From contig NZ_CP021354.1 in assembly GCF_003130705.1 (NCBI RefSeq), positions 3,410,001-3,474,000 on the forward strand: a stretch of DNA of 64,000 bases, given 5' to 3'. The DNA is from Rhodococcus oxybenzonivorans. GTDB taxonomy: Bacteria > Actinomycetota > Actinomycetes > Mycobacteriales > Mycobacteriaceae. This document shows positions 42,091 to 51,375 of this stretch, one piece after another (position 1 is the stretch's first letter; each line of letters begins with the position of its first letter). The notes under the pieces were generated by a model. That model saw only the letters and a program-made list of their open reading frames with translations, was not told the DNA's origin and made no database searches. A program made the position numbers and the translations under genes.

Positions 42091-42285
42091 ATGACCGTCA
42101 ACACCTACCCCACCGCCGAGACGATCCGATTGGGCGTACGCGGTCACGAATGCCGTTACTGCGGCCAAACCGTCAGCGCTGACGGCAACCGCTTCCGACA
42201 TACCGCGACGGGGCAGTACCGGTGCGAACCGGCAAAGCGGGCGTCGTACGAGAAGTCCCTGTCCGACAGTTTTATTCGAAGCTGA
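42091..42285 (+). CDS. Small putative zinc-ribbon protein, 64 residues
   Basis: Contains ECRYCGQTVSADGNRF, a CxxC knuckle, and a later HTATGQYRCEPAK with His and Cys that could complete a metal site. The start is ATG 42091; the ribosome site is weak. It could bind zinc and nucleic acid or protein, but no function can be given. Confidence 0.55.
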   Translation: MTVNTYPTAETIRLGVRGHECRYCGQTVSADGNRFRHTATGQYRCEPAKRASYEKSLSDSFIRS

Positions 42286-42311
42286 ATTCAACCTTTTCGG
42301 ACCGGCCGGCG

Positions 42312-42707
42312 TCACAATTTCTCTGACGGCGATCGCCCCTTCGCTGCGATGAGTACCACCGAGACGACTACCGTAACCACCACCAGGTAGGCGGCCCACA
42401 TCAGGAGGAAGGGTTGCAGCCATCCCTTGTCGGTCGTCTGCCCCCGTTCTCCCACGCAGTACAGGGTGAAATTGGTGGACCGACCGTCCCCGGTGGAATA
42501 GGTATCCGACACGACGACCGCGTCGTTTCCGGGCTGTTCGCAGAACACAGGCGCAAGGTAGACGGCCTGTCCCGGCCAGATCAGCGAAGAGATCAGGGTG
42601 AGGAAGCCGACGCTCACCGTAATGCCGATTCCCCACAACAGGAGCGGCTTGGCCACACGGCGCTTCCGAGGTTGTGGATCTACACCCAGTTCCACCGGCT
42701 CGGTCAT
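42312..42707 (-). CDS. Two-helix membrane protein
   Basis: A 131-residue protein with an N-terminal cytoplasmic stretch and two membrane helices (LLLWGIGITVSVGFLTLISS and LLMWAAYLVVVTVVVSVVLI). An external loop of about 55 residues with two cysteines (VFCEQPG, LYCVGE) lies between them. ATG 42707 overlaps the stop of the lipoprotein gene (ATGA), so the two probably act together. Function unknown. Confidence 0.7.
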   Translation of the reverse strand: MTEPVELGVDPQPRKRRVAKPLLLWGIGITVSVGFLTLISSLIWPGQAVYLAPVFCEQPGNDAVVVSDTYSTGDGRSTNFTLYCVGERGQTTDKGWLQPFLLMWAAYLVVVTVVVSVVLIAAKGRSPSEKL

Positions 42708-43309
42708 AGCGGATGCACCCCGACCACAGCTCCGTCGGCATCGAACACGACCACCGACCGCGACCGCGACGACTCGACCATCGCTGTCGGCGAAATTCCG
42801 CCAGCCCTGGTCACCGAGATGCCGACTACCTGACCGCCCTCGAGACCGCTGCGGGACAGGGCTTCGTCTACCAGATGCTCGACTCGACCCAATGCCGGAA
42901 CGTCGTCGAGGGTGAAGGCGCGTGCATCCAGGTCTTCCAGTGCAGAGACCACCACTGGACTGGGCTCACTCACATTCTCACCATCGAAGGTGTACTGGTC
43001 GAGCTGATCGGGGTTCGCCGGATCGCGGACGGTGACAGCCAACTGCTCGACCGGCGCGATGTCCAGATTTGTCACCTGCACTTCTGCGACGCCGTAGCGA
43101 ACTGCGAGCGCTGCTAAACCGTCGCCCACGAGGTCCGAGGTCATACCCCCGCCCCTGGATCGCATATCTGCGTCGAATTCAGCACGGTCGACAGCTCCGA
43201 TGCATGCCGTGGCACCGAAGACCACAGCCACCCCCATCGATAACCACACCGACACACGCAACACTGGCGAACGCAGCAGCGGCGAACGCAGCAGCGGCGG
43301 GGTCTTCAT
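42704..43309 (-). CDS. Putative lipoprotein
   Basis: A 201-residue protein with a long signal sequence (VSVWLSMGVAVVFGATAC). Cys36 follows FGATA and is a plausible lipidation site, although the lipobox is not ideal. The first codons repeat LLRSP through a 15-base DNA duplication (near 43265-43300). The mature domain is about 160 residues without a recognised family. It overlaps the two-helix membrane protein downstream, suggesting an exported pair. Confidence 0.65.
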   Translation of the reverse strand: MKTPPLLRSPLLRSPVLRVSVWLSMGVAVVFGATACIGAVDRAEFDADMRSRGGGMTSDLVGDGLAALAVRYGVAEVQVTNLDIAPVEQLAVTVRDPANPDQLDQYTFDGENVSEPSPVVVSALEDLDARAFTLDDVPALGRVEHLVDEALSRSGLEGGQVVGISVTRAGGISPTAMVESSRSRSVVVFDADGAVVGVHPL

Positions 43310-43338
43310 TGCATGAGACTATCCACGTCACGGACTTC

Positions 43339-43872
43339 TCAGGTGGTCCGGCGCGCGGTCAGGTGTCGGATGTTCTTTCCACCGAGATCCTTATAATGGC
43401 TCTGCATCGAGTCGATCAGCACTGCGAACACGCGGTGGGCAGCAGCCAGGTCGGCATCGGGGACGTCCCGCAGGGCACGCGCCGTCCGCTGTCCTAGTGG
43501 GGCGAAGAACTCGCGGGCTACTTCCAGCCCGTGGTCGTCGTAACGCAGGATGACTTTCCGGCGGTCCGACGGGTCTGCCTCCCGCCGAATATGCCCTGAC
43601 GACAGCATTCGCTCCACCAGATAGGTCACCGCCGCCGACGACAGCCCGAGCAGGCTCCCCAGTTCCCCGGCGGTCAGCGGCGTGCCATTGGTGTCGGCGA
43701 CCATGACGTGCATCAGCGCCTGGAAGTCGTTGGGGCTGAGATCGTGCAGCGCACCGAAAGTGCGTCCGATCTGTTCCGACGCCACGGTCATCGCGCGGAC
43801 ATCTGCCGAAATGTCTGCTTCCAGTCTCGCTCTCGCGTCGGGACGAGCACTGTCCGGCATGTCGTCTGTCAT
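43339..43872 (-). CDS. MarR-family transcriptional regulator
   Basis: A 177-residue winged-helix repressor. The HTH is LTAGELGSLLGLSSAAVTYLVERMLSSG in shortened view (residues about 67-94), and the wing is IRREADPSDRRKVILR, the MarR signature. It is divergent from an MMPL transporter gene 88 bases away with palindromes between them, so it most likely represses itself and the transporter. The inducer is unknown; MarR/MMPL pairs often respond to lipophilic toxins or fatty acids. Confidence 0.88.
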   Translation of the reverse strand: MTDDMPDSARPDARARLEADISADVRAMTVASEQIGRTFGALHDLSPNDFQALMHVMVADTNGTPLTAGELGSLLGLSSAAVTYLVERMLSSGHIRREADPSDRRKVILRYDDHGLEVAREFFAPLGQRTARALRDVPDADLAAAHRVFAVLIDSMQSHYKDLGGKNIRHLTARRTT

Positions 43873-43923
43873 CTCTAGGCCCTCTCAGCGGTCGGCCGAC
43901 AGCCTATCCCCTCGCATTCTCTC

Positions 43924-43949
43924 AGTTGCTTAACTATTCAGTTTCTGAA
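43924..43949. promoter_or_regulatory. Candidate MarR operator between marR-type gene and MMPL gene
   Basis: Two palindromes lie side by side in AT-rich sequence: AGTTGCTTAACT (43924-43935) and TTCAG-TTT-CTGAA (43937-43949). They are 12 bases or more before the MMPL start codon at 43961, overlapping its likely promoter. Confidence 0.55.
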
Positions 43950-43960
43950 ATATTCGAACA

Positions 43961-46111
43961 GTGAACACCGATGGGCATGCGCCGACAGAACACCGTTCTC
44001 TCGCTGTCTGGGACCGGCTCGCATCCGCCGTGACCGGACAGCGGTCGTGGGCAGTGGCCCTCACCGTCCTTGTCTTGGCCGGCGCTTTCATGGCGCTCGT
44101 CGGTGGCAACGACTCCGCGGGACAGTCACCGATCTCCCTGCCCGCGTCTGCGGAATCGGCCGAGGTGGACGGCCTCCTCACCGACCTTCCCGAATCGGGG
44201 GTGACACCGGCGATTCTCGTCGGCAGTCGTGCCGACGGCGGCGTGTTGACCGATGCGGACCTCGCCGCGTTCGACGCGGCTCGGAACCGGATGCTCGGTG
44301 TCGACCGCACCCTCGAACCCAGCCCAGGACCGGCACTCATCCCGTCACCGGACGGCAGAGCGGTGATCGGGCAGGTTCCCGCCGATTCGGAACTCTCAGG
44401 TTTCGCGTTGAACGATCGCGTCGCCGAGCTGCGGGCGGCGGCCACCGACTCGCTACCGCCGGGGCTTCTGGCGCAGGTGACGGGAGGTCCGGCATTCGGC
44501 GCTGATATCGCCGACTCGTTCTCGGGCGCGAATGTCACGTTGCTCGCGGTCACTGCGCTTGTCGTCGCGGTCCTGCTGATCGTCACCTACCGCTCACCGA
44601 TCCTCTGGCTCGTGCCACTCGCCGTAGTCGGCTTCGCCGATCGGGTTGCGTCGACCGTCGGTACTGCCGTCGCCGAACTGACCGGCCTGACCTTCGACGG
44701 GTCGACGTCCGGTATCACGAGCGTGCTGGTCTTCGGTGCCGGAACGAACTACGCGCTGCTCCTCATCTCCCGCTACCGGGAGGAACTCCGCGCGGAGCCG
44801 GACCACCGGGTCGCCTTGCGCCACGCCGTGCGCCGGGCCGGACCGGCGATCGTCGCGTCCAATGTCACTGTGGTACTTGCCCTACTGACCCTGCTGTTGG
44901 CGACCATTCCCAGTACCCGCAGTCTGGGTGTGCTCGCGGCCGCCGGCCTGCTGGTAGCGCTCATCTTCGTGCTGCTGGTCCTCCCGCCCGCTCTCGCACT
45001 CAGCGGAAAGCGATTGTTCTGGCCGTTCGTGCCCCGTGTGGGCGACCCGGACAACACCACGCACGGCGCCTGGTTCCGGGTCGCCTCCGCGGTAGCACGA
45101 CACCCGCGACGCACCGCAATTGTGTCGATTATGGCGCTCGGGGTCTGTGCGGCGGGGTTGATCGGCACCCACGTCGGGCTGTCCCAAACCGAACAATTCC
45201 GGGTCGCAGCGGAATCGGTCGACGGCTTGGACACTCTCGCTGCTCATTTTCCTTCCGGGCTCTCCGACCCCACCACCGTGGTCGCCCGCACGGAAGCGAC
45301 CGACGCCGTACAGCGGGTTCTGGCCGATACCGAAGGGGTCGTGTCGGCGAGCGAGGCCGGCCGGTCGAACACCGGTCTGACGCGATGGGCCGTCGTACTC
45401 GACACACCACCTGCAACGGAGGAGGCCTTCGCAACAATCGACACCATCAGGGCAGCCTTGGCCGACATCGACGGTGCGGATGCGCTCGTCGGTGGCAGCG
45501 ACGCCCAGGCGCTGGACAAGCGGGACGCCGCCCTCCGAGACCAGGTGATCGTCATTCCGGCGATCCTTCTCGTGGTCCTGGCCGTGCTCGTAGTGCTCCT
45601 GCGGGCCGTGGTCGCACCGCTGGTCCTCGTCGGGACGACGGTACTCAGCGCGGTCGCGGCGCTCGGGCTCGGCAGCTGGGTGAGCACGCGCATCTTCGGG
45701 TTCCCTGCGCTCGACGACACCGTTCCGCTGTTCGCGTTCCTGTTCCTCGTTGCACTCGGCGTCGACTACAGCATCTTCCTCGTCACCCGGGCCCGGGAGG
45801 AAACACCGGGGCGCGGCACGCGGGCCGCGATCGTGCGGGCTGTTGCCGCGACCGGCGGCGTCATCACCAGTGCCGGAATAGTGCTCGCCGCAGTGTTCGC
45901 CGTCCTCGGTGTGCTGCCCCTGATCACACTGACCCAGCTGGGCATCGTCGTCGGCCTCGGCATCCTCCTGGACACGTTCGTGGTGCGAACACTCGTCATC
46001 CCGGCGCTGTTCACGCTCGCCGGGGACGCGGTGTGGTGGCCGAACCGCCAGGCCACCTCGACGCTCGACTCACCCGGCGAAGCAAGGAGCGCGGTTCCGT
46101 CAGAAATCTGA
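43961..46111 (+). CDS. MMPL-family (RND-type) membrane transporter
   Basis: A 716-residue protein with about twelve membrane helices in two halves, each with a large external loop after the first helix, as in MmpL-type exporters. The conserved blocks GAGTNYALLLISRYREEL and ALGVDYSIFLVTRAREE carry the Asp-Tyr or Asn-Tyr pairs of the proton relay. Position one has Asn in place of the usual Asp (GTNYALL). Start GTG 43961 has no Shine-Dalgarno sequence, but AATATT lies at 43949-43954, suggesting a leaderless message. The substrate is unknown; the MarR partner suggests export of a toxic or lipid compound. Confidence 0.88.
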   Translation: MNTDGHAPTEHRSLAVWDRLASAVTGQRSWAVALTVLVLAGAFMALVGGNDSAGQSPISLPASAESAEVDGLLTDLPESGVTPAILVGSRADGGVLTDADLAAFDAARNRMLGVDRTLEPSPGPALIPSPDGRAVIGQVPADSELSGFALNDRVAELRAAATDSLPPGLLAQVTGGPAFGADIADSFSGANVTLLAVTALVVAVLLIVTYRSPILWLVPLAVVGFADRVASTVGTAVAELTGLTFDGSTSGITSVLVFGAGTNYALLLISRYREELRAEPDHRVALRHAVRRAGPAIVASNVTVVLALLTLLLATIPSTRSLGVLAAAGLLVALIFVLLVLPPALALSGKRLFWPFVPRVGDPDNTTHGAWFRVASAVARHPRRTAIVSIMALGVCAAGLIGTHVGLSQTEQFRVAAESVDGLDTLAAHFPSGLSDPTTVVARTEATDAVQRVLADTEGVVSASEAGRSNTGLTRWAVVLDTPPATEEAFATIDTIRAALADIDGADALVGGSDAQALDKRDAALRDQVIVIPAILLVVLAVLVVLLRAVVAPLVLVGTTVLSAVAALGLGSWVSTRIFGFPALDDTVPLFAFLFLVALGVDYSIFLVTRAREETPGRGTRAAIVRAVAATGGVITSAGIVLAAVFAVLGVLPLITLTQLGIVVGLGILLDTFVVRTLVIPALFTLAGDAVWWPNRQATSTLDSPGEARSAVPSEI

Positions 46112-46174
46112 GCGTTCGCAGACCCGTCAGGAATCGAGAAGCGTCTCATCGCGGGCCGCATTAACGTCACTCAC

Positions 46175-46594
46175 ATGAACATCACCATTCACTCGGCCTT
46201 CCTTCCACACACCGACCACGAGGCCTCACTGGCCTTCTACCGCGACATCCTCGGGTTCGAAGTCCGCAAAGACGTGGGTTACAACGGGATGCACTGGATC
46301 ACCGTGGGACACCCGGAGCAGCCCGGCACCTCCCTCGTTCTGCACCCACCGGCGGCCGATCCCGGGATCACCGACGAGGAACGCCGCACCATCACCGAGA
46401 TGATGGCCAAGGGGACCTACGCCATCCTCACATTGGCCACCCCCGACCTGGACGCAACCTTCGCCCAGCTCGCGGCAAGCGACACCGAAATCGTCCAGGA
46501 ACCGATCGACCAGCCGTACGGCATCCGTGACTGCGCCGTCCGCGATCCCGCAGGAAACCTCATCCGCATCAACGAGATCAAGGGGGAGCGCTGA
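46175..46594 (+). CDS. VOC-superfamily (glyoxalase-fold) protein
   Basis: A 139-residue single VOC module pair. It opens with SAFLPHTDHEASLAFYRDIL and ends with AVRDPAGNLIRINEI, typical of metal-dependent dioxygenase/lyase or resistance proteins that work as dimers. His near residue 12 and Glu near the end (INEIKGE) are possible metal ligands. It lies one base before the next VOC gene, so both come from one transcript. No specific substrate can be given. Confidence 0.85.
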   Translation: MNITIHSAFLPHTDHEASLAFYRDILGFEVRKDVGYNGMHWITVGHPEQPGTSLVLHPPAADPGITDEERRTITEMMAKGTYAILTLATPDLDATFAQLAASDTEIVQEPIDQPYGIRDCAVRDPAGNLIRINEIKGER

Positions 46595-46595
46595 C

Positions 46596-47198
46596 ATGAC
46601 CACCATCAATAATCTCACCCTCGACACTCCCGAGCCCACCGCCGCGAAGGCCTTCCACACCGCACTCGGCGTCGATGCCCACATCACTGCCCGGGACGCG
46701 GATGCACCGACCACCGGATTCCCCGGTTTCACTCTCTCACTCGTCGTGTCCCAGCCGAACATCGTCGACGCCTACATCGAGGCCGCCCTCGACAACGGCG
46801 GCGCCACGATCACACCGGCCAAGAAGAGTCTCTGGGGGTACGGCGGCGTCGTACAGGGCCCCGACGGCGCCCTGTGGAAAATCGCGACATCGTCGAAGAA
46901 GAATACGGGACCGGCCACCCGGCACTTCGAGGACCTCGTGCTGCTCCTCGGAGTCGGAGATGTCAAAGCCGGCAAGCAGTTCTACCTCGACCACGGCCTG
47001 GAAGTGACGAGAAGCTTCGGACGCAAGTACGTCGAGTTCGCCACCGGCCCGAAGGTCAAGCTCGCGCTCTACGGGCGCCGCGCACTCGCGAAGGACGCGG
47101 GCATCTCCCCCGACGGCACCGGCGCCCATCGAATCGTCATCCGCAGCGACGCCGGCACCTTCACCGATCCGGACGGTTTCTCCTGGGAATCCGACTGA
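46596..47198 (+). CDS. VOC-like two-module protein
   Basis: A 200-residue protein of two VOC-like modules. The start ATG 46596 follows GGGGGAG at about 46582 and comes one base after the stop of the first VOC gene. The N-terminal half (MTTINNLTLDTPEPTAAKAF) and the C-terminal half (HFEDLVLLLGVGDVKAGKQF) repeat the fold. Clear metal-binding His and Glu residues are not obvious, so it may act by binding rather than catalysis. The following 100 bases to the convergent E1 gene hold a weak GC inverted repeat. Confidence 0.78.
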   Translation: MTTINNLTLDTPEPTAAKAFHTALGVDAHITARDADAPTTGFPGFTLSLVVSQPNIVDAYIEAALDNGGATITPAKKSLWGYGGVVQGPDGALWKIATSSKKNTGPATRHFEDLVLLLGVGDVKAGKQFYLDHGLEVTRSFGRKYVEFATGPKVKLALYGRRALAKDAGISPDGTGAHRIVIRSDAGTFTDPDGFSWESD

Positions 47199-47298
47199 GT
47201 CGACGCGCTTTCGAGGGCAGCACACGCCGCAGCGGCACACCACCACCGATGACGGGCCTGTGAAAGAATGACCCCTCCGACGCGTCCGGTGCGGGGAG

Positions 47299-49524
47299 TC
47301 AGCGCCCCCGCACCACTTCGAGCGCCGCGGCCTCGATCGTGTCTTCGGACAGCAGGACCTCGAGTGCGGCGTCGCCGAGGGGAATGAAGCTGTTCTCGCT
47401 CGCAACCCGGGCGAGGCGGCCGGTGAAGCCTTGGTCGACCAATGCCATGACGACGCCCTCCCCCACCCCACCCGCTGCCCGGGTTTCGTCGACGACGAGG
47501 ACTCGGCCGGTGGCGTTCGCCTCGCGGACGATGTCCGGCACCGGCAGCGGCGCGAGCCACCGCATGTCCACCACCCGGGTCGAGATATCGGCTCGTTCGA
47601 GGCGACGCGCCACTCGCAGGCTCATGTGCACCCCGTTACCGAAGGTGACGATGGTCAGGTCCGTTCCCTTGCCATAGGTGCGCGCCCGCCCGATCTGTAC
47701 GAAATTCTCGGCGCCCTTCAGTGGATCCGGGTAGGGGGCGAGCCACTGCTCGTCGCCGTCCTCGTGCAAATCCCTGGTGTGGTACAGGGCAATCGGTTCC
47801 AAGTACACGCACACCGCGCCGGCGCTGTGGGCGGCCGCAACACAGGTGCGCATCATGGCCGCGGCGTCGTCGGGCCTGGCCGGGGAGGCGATGATTATGC
47901 CGGGGAGGTCACGTAACGCTGCGACGGCATTGTCGTTGTGGAAGTGCCCCCCGAATCCCTTCTGGTACCCGTAACCGGCGATACGCACCACCATGGGGTT
48001 GCGGTATTGACGATCGGAGAAGAATTGCAGGGTCGCGCCTTCACCGCGGATCTGGTCGGCGGCGTTGTGCAGGTACGCGAGGTACTGGATCTCCGGGATC
48101 GGCAGCAGCCCGGAGACTCCCGCGCCGAGTGCAAGCCCGAGAATCGCCTGTTCGTCGAGGAGGGTGTCGAAGACGCGGGCAACCCCGACTTTCTTCATCA
48201 GCCCGCGTGTGACCCCGTAGACGCCGCCCTTCCGGGCGACGTCCTCGCCGAAGATCAGCGACTCCGGGTACTCGATGAGCACGTCGAGCAGGGCACGGTT
48301 GATCGACGAGGCCAGGGTCAGTGGGCCCTCTTCTTCGGGTAGCGGGCCGCCGAAGATGTGTGCGCGGCGAGCGAGGTGGGTTCGTCGCGGTTCGGCCGCC
48401 ATCGCTTCGTCGAGGCCCTCCCTCAGTGGTCGCATCACTGCGGCGGGACTATCGAGTTGGGGTAGCTCGCTCACGTGCCGTGCGAGTCCGATGACTTCTG
48501 CGCGCTTCTTCTCATAGAGCGCAAGCACCTCGTTCGGGCTGAGATGCCCGCGCTCGATCAGCAGTTGTGCAGTGCACAGCACCGGATCTCGGTCGAAGTC
48601 TGCGGTGATCTCGCCGGTGGTGCGGTAGGCGGCTTCGACGTCGGATCCGGCGTGGCCCATCAGTCTCACCGTGCGCAGATGCAGGAACGCCGGGCGCCTG
48701 TTCCTGCGGACCCAGTCGGCGGCACGCTGCGCGGTGGCGTAGGCCATCGGCAGATCCGATCCGTCGACGGTGAAGTACTCGAGCCCTTGACGATTCCCGA
48801 AGTTGGCGCCGATCCACCCTGCCGGGGTCTTGGTGCTGATCCCGATGCCGTTGTCTTCGCAGACGAACAGCAGCGGAATGGGAAGGCCTTGAAACGCCGA
48901 GTAGACAGCGGTGTTGATGGCGCCGATCGCGGTCGAGTGGTTGACCGAGGCATCTCCGAAACTGCACACTGCGATCGCATCGTCGGGCCAGGGTGAGGGG
49001 ACGTGTAGCTTGGCGGCGCGCGCGAGGGAAAAGGCAACGCCGACCGCACGCGGCAGATGAGATGCGATCGTCGAGGTCTGGGGGATGATATTGAGGTCGT
49101 GGCGACCGAACACCTTGTGCCGGCCACCCGACATCGGTTCCTCGGCGGCGGCGACGACGCCGAGGAGCACATCGCGCAGCGGGTCGCTGCCCTGCACTTG
49201 CCGGGCGCGTTCGAGGAAGAACGCACCGGAGCGGTAGTGCAGCAACGCCGGATCGGTCAGACGGAGGGCGCGGGCCACGACGGCGTTTCCCTCGTGCCCG
49301 GATGAGCCGATCGTGTAGAAGCCCTTACCTTTCGAGCGTAACCAGCGCGCCGCGAGATCGAGATGACGGCTGCCCAATTGCGAATCGAACAAGTCCAGAA
49401 TGTCCTGCACGGAAAGGCTCGACTGTGCCTCCACGGCTCCGTCGCGATCACGTTCCCCCATCGGTACCGCGCCGACCATCTCGTTGATGGTGGTGGTGAA
49501 GTAGTCATCGATCTGTTCGGCCAT
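47299..49524 (-). CDS. Thiamine-diphosphate 2-oxoacid dehydrogenase E1, alpha and beta fused
   Basis: A 741-residue protein joining an E1-alpha part (about 1-370) and an E1-beta part (about 400-741) of branched-chain-type 2-oxoacid dehydrogenases. The ThDP motif is CSFGDASVNHSTAIGAIN with LLFVCEDNGIG. The beta half has ESLIFGEDVARKGGVYGVTR, FDTLLDEQAILGLALG and GRVLVVDETRAAGG. The frame is open to 49809, but ATG 49524 has CAGGAG 10-15 bases upstream. No E2 or E3 gene is in the window, so it must borrow partners or act alone as a decarboxylase. It is divergent from the acyl-CoA ligase operon. Confidence 0.9.
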   Translation of the reverse strand: MAEQIDDYFTTTINEMVGAVPMGERDRDGAVEAQSSLSVQDILDLFDSQLGSRHLDLAARWLRSKGKGFYTIGSSGHEGNAVVARALRLTDPALLHYRSGAFFLERARQVQGSDPLRDVLLGVVAAAEEPMSGGRHKVFGRHDLNIIPQTSTIASHLPRAVGVAFSLARAAKLHVPSPWPDDAIAVCSFGDASVNHSTAIGAINTAVYSAFQGLPIPLLFVCEDNGIGISTKTPAGWIGANFGNRQGLEYFTVDGSDLPMAYATAQRAADWVRRNRRPAFLHLRTVRLMGHAGSDVEAAYRTTGEITADFDRDPVLCTAQLLIERGHLSPNEVLALYEKKRAEVIGLARHVSELPQLDSPAAVMRPLREGLDEAMAAEPRRTHLARRAHIFGGPLPEEEGPLTLASSINRALLDVLIEYPESLIFGEDVARKGGVYGVTRGLMKKVGVARVFDTLLDEQAILGLALGAGVSGLLPIPEIQYLAYLHNAADQIRGEGATLQFFSDRQYRNPMVVRIAGYGYQKGFGGHFHNDNAVAALRDLPGIIIASPARPDDAAAMMRTCVAAAHSAGAVCVYLEPIALYHTRDLHEDGDEQWLAPYPDPLKGAENFVQIGRARTYGKGTDLTIVTFGNGVHMSLRVARRLERADISTRVVDMRWLAPLPVPDIVREANATGRVLVVDETRAAGGVGEGVVMALVDQGFTGRLARVASENSFIPLGDAALEVLLSEDTIEAAALEVVRGR

Positions 49525-49688
49525 GTATCCGGCTCCTGACAGGCAGGTCGTCCTCGTCCGCGGGGCGGTCTGACGGGACGCGTGTCCCTTCACCAGGGTA
49601 TGCATGTCACGGGCGCCTTCATGCGTCATTGTCGATGATCCGCGCATGCACCACTCACTACGCGCCGTGCCTCGCTCCAGATCCGGTC

Positions 49689-49705
49689 TTGTCCGCCGCG
49701 GACAA
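49689..49705. promoter_or_regulatory. TTGTCCG-N3-CGGACAA palindrome, candidate PucR operator
   Basis: A perfect 7-3-7 inverted repeat (TTGTCCG CCG CGGACAA) lies 93 bases before the acyl-CoA ligase start and 165 bases before the divergent E1 start. The arms extend to 11 bases with one mismatch (GGTCTTGTCCG / CGGACAAAACC). A related site lies between the PucR gene and the short-chain dehydrogenase (57052-57068). Confidence 0.6.
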
Positions 49706-49798
49706 AACCGGGCGCGAACTCGAGCCTCGCGGAATATTTCGGAGCACCGTCCCCGCGCATAGTGTCGTGAATCACACGGCAACGAAGGGATCGAAACA

Positions 49799-51277
49799 GT
49801 GTCCGACATCGGCTATTTCACCTGGGACCTCGCGCCCACACACGGCGACGCACCGTGCCTGCGCGACGACCACAGCGACCTCACGTACCGGCAGTTCGCC
49901 GATCGGGTGGATGCGTTCGCGGCGCAACTGAGCGAACGCGGGGTCCGCGAGGGTGACGTCGTCGCGGTGATGCTGCCGAACCGGGTGGAGCTGCTCATCG
50001 TCCTCATGGCGGCGTGGCGGCTGGGTGCGGCCGCCACACCGGTCAACCCCACCTTCACCGCCGCCGAAGCGGAGTACCAGATCACCGACGCCGACGCCGC
50101 GCTGGTCGTAAACGAGGGACCGGACGCTCCGAGCGCCGGTCGTCCGTCGATTGCGGTCGACGAGATGCACACCTCCCTGCCTTCGGGGCCCGCCCTGGAC
50201 TTCCGCCCGGCGGGCAGCGACGTCGCGCTACTGATCTACACGTCGGGGTCGACGGGGCGACCCAAAGGCGTCATGCTCACGCACGACAACCTGCAGTTCA
50301 TGAGTTCATCACTTGCCGAGCATCTTTCGCTCACCGCCGAGGACCACTGCCTGCTCATCCTGCCGCTGTTCCACGTCAACGCGATCTGTGTCAGCTTCCT
50401 CGCTCCGATGCTGGCCGGAGGGCAACTGAGTGTCACCGGCCGGTTCTCCCCGGCCCGGTTCTTCGACGACGTGGCCCGGCTGCGGCCGACATACTTCTCC
50501 GCAGTCCCGACAATCTACGCACTGCTCGTCTCCCAACCCGATGAGGTTGTCACCGACACGTCGTCGTTGCGGTTCGGAGTCTGCGGAGCCGCCCCGATCT
50601 CCAAGGAATTGCTCGAACGCGCTGAACAGCGCTTCGGCCTGGTGATCGTCGAGGGGTACGGGCTCACCGAGGGTACCTGCGCGTCGGCGTGCAACCCACC
50701 CGGCGGCGTCCGCAAACTCGGCACCGTCGGGCCCGCACTGCCCGGGCAGACCCTTGCGATCATGGATGAGTCCGGCGTCCTGCTGCCACCGGGAACTGTC
50801 GGCGAGATCGTCATCCGCGGCGCCAACGTGATGCACGGCTACCTGAGGCGTCCCGAGGAGACACACCGGACCGTTGTCGACGGCTGGCTCCACACGGGCG
50901 ACGTCGGTCGACTCGACGAGGACGGCTACCTCACCCTCGTCGACCGGATCAAGGACATGATCATCCGGGGCGGCGAGAACATCTACCCCAAGGAGATCGA
51001 GAACGCACTCGCCACCCACGACGGCGTCCTCGAGGCAGCCGTGGTCGGCGCACCTCACGAAGTGTATGGCGAGGTACCCGTCGCCTACGTGGTCCCCTAT
51101 CCCGACAGCCCCGTGACCGACGGACAGCTCACCGACCACCTCCGTGAGCGGCTCACGAAAGTCAAACTGCCCGTGGCTATACATGTCGTCGACGCCTTGC
51201 CCCGCAACCCCGTCGGCAAAATCGACAAACCCGGACTGCGCAGCCGGCACCGCCTGTCCACCACTGCTCGCGGCTGA
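49799..51277 (+). CDS. Acyl-CoA synthetase (AMP-forming)
   Basis: ANL-superfamily ligase of 492 residues that activates a carboxylic acid as acyl-AMP and transfers it to CoA. The P-loop is LLIYTSGSTGRPKGVM, the A5-type motif is VEGYGLTEGTCAS, the hinge and A8 region is DGWLHTGDVGRLDEDGYLTLV with DRIKDMIIRGGENIYPKEIE, and the catalytic Lys is in NPVGKIDKPGL. Start GTG 49799 has GAAGGGAT about ten bases upstream. It leads a four-gene group with DUF3556, an FAD oxidoreductase and an enoyl-CoA hydratase relative. The substrate is probably a fatty or ring-derived acid; this is inferred from context. Confidence 0.92.
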   Translation: MSDIGYFTWDLAPTHGDAPCLRDDHSDLTYRQFADRVDAFAAQLSERGVREGDVVAVMLPNRVELLIVLMAAWRLGAAATPVNPTFTAAEAEYQITDADAALVVNEGPDAPSAGRPSIAVDEMHTSLPSGPALDFRPAGSDVALLIYTSGSTGRPKGVMLTHDNLQFMSSSLAEHLSLTAEDHCLLILPLFHVNAICVSFLAPMLAGGQLSVTGRFSPARFFDDVARLRPTYFSAVPTIYALLVSQPDEVVTDTSSLRFGVCGAAPISKELLERAEQRFGLVIVEGYGLTEGTCASACNPPGGVRKLGTVGPALPGQTLAIMDESGVLLPPGTVGEIVIRGANVMHGYLRRPEETHRTVVDGWLHTGDVGRLDEDGYLTLVDRIKDMIIRGGENIYPKEIENALATHDGVLEAAVVGAPHEVYGEVPVAYVVPYPDSPVTDGQLTDHLRERLTKVKLPVAIHVVDALPRNPVGKIDKPGLRSRHRLSTTARG

Positions 51278-51375
51278 GCAACCCGCTCTCACCGCCACCA
51301 CGGCACCCGTCGCAACTCGGGCCACACCCGAGGCGATGACCCCTACCCCCGCCCGCCCTATCCAGGAGACTTCCG

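Noticed and set aside
47255..47301. Terminator between the second VOC gene and the E1 gene
   Set aside because: The best pairing (GACCCC with GGGGAGTC) has a mismatch and a long loop, too weak to list as a feature.
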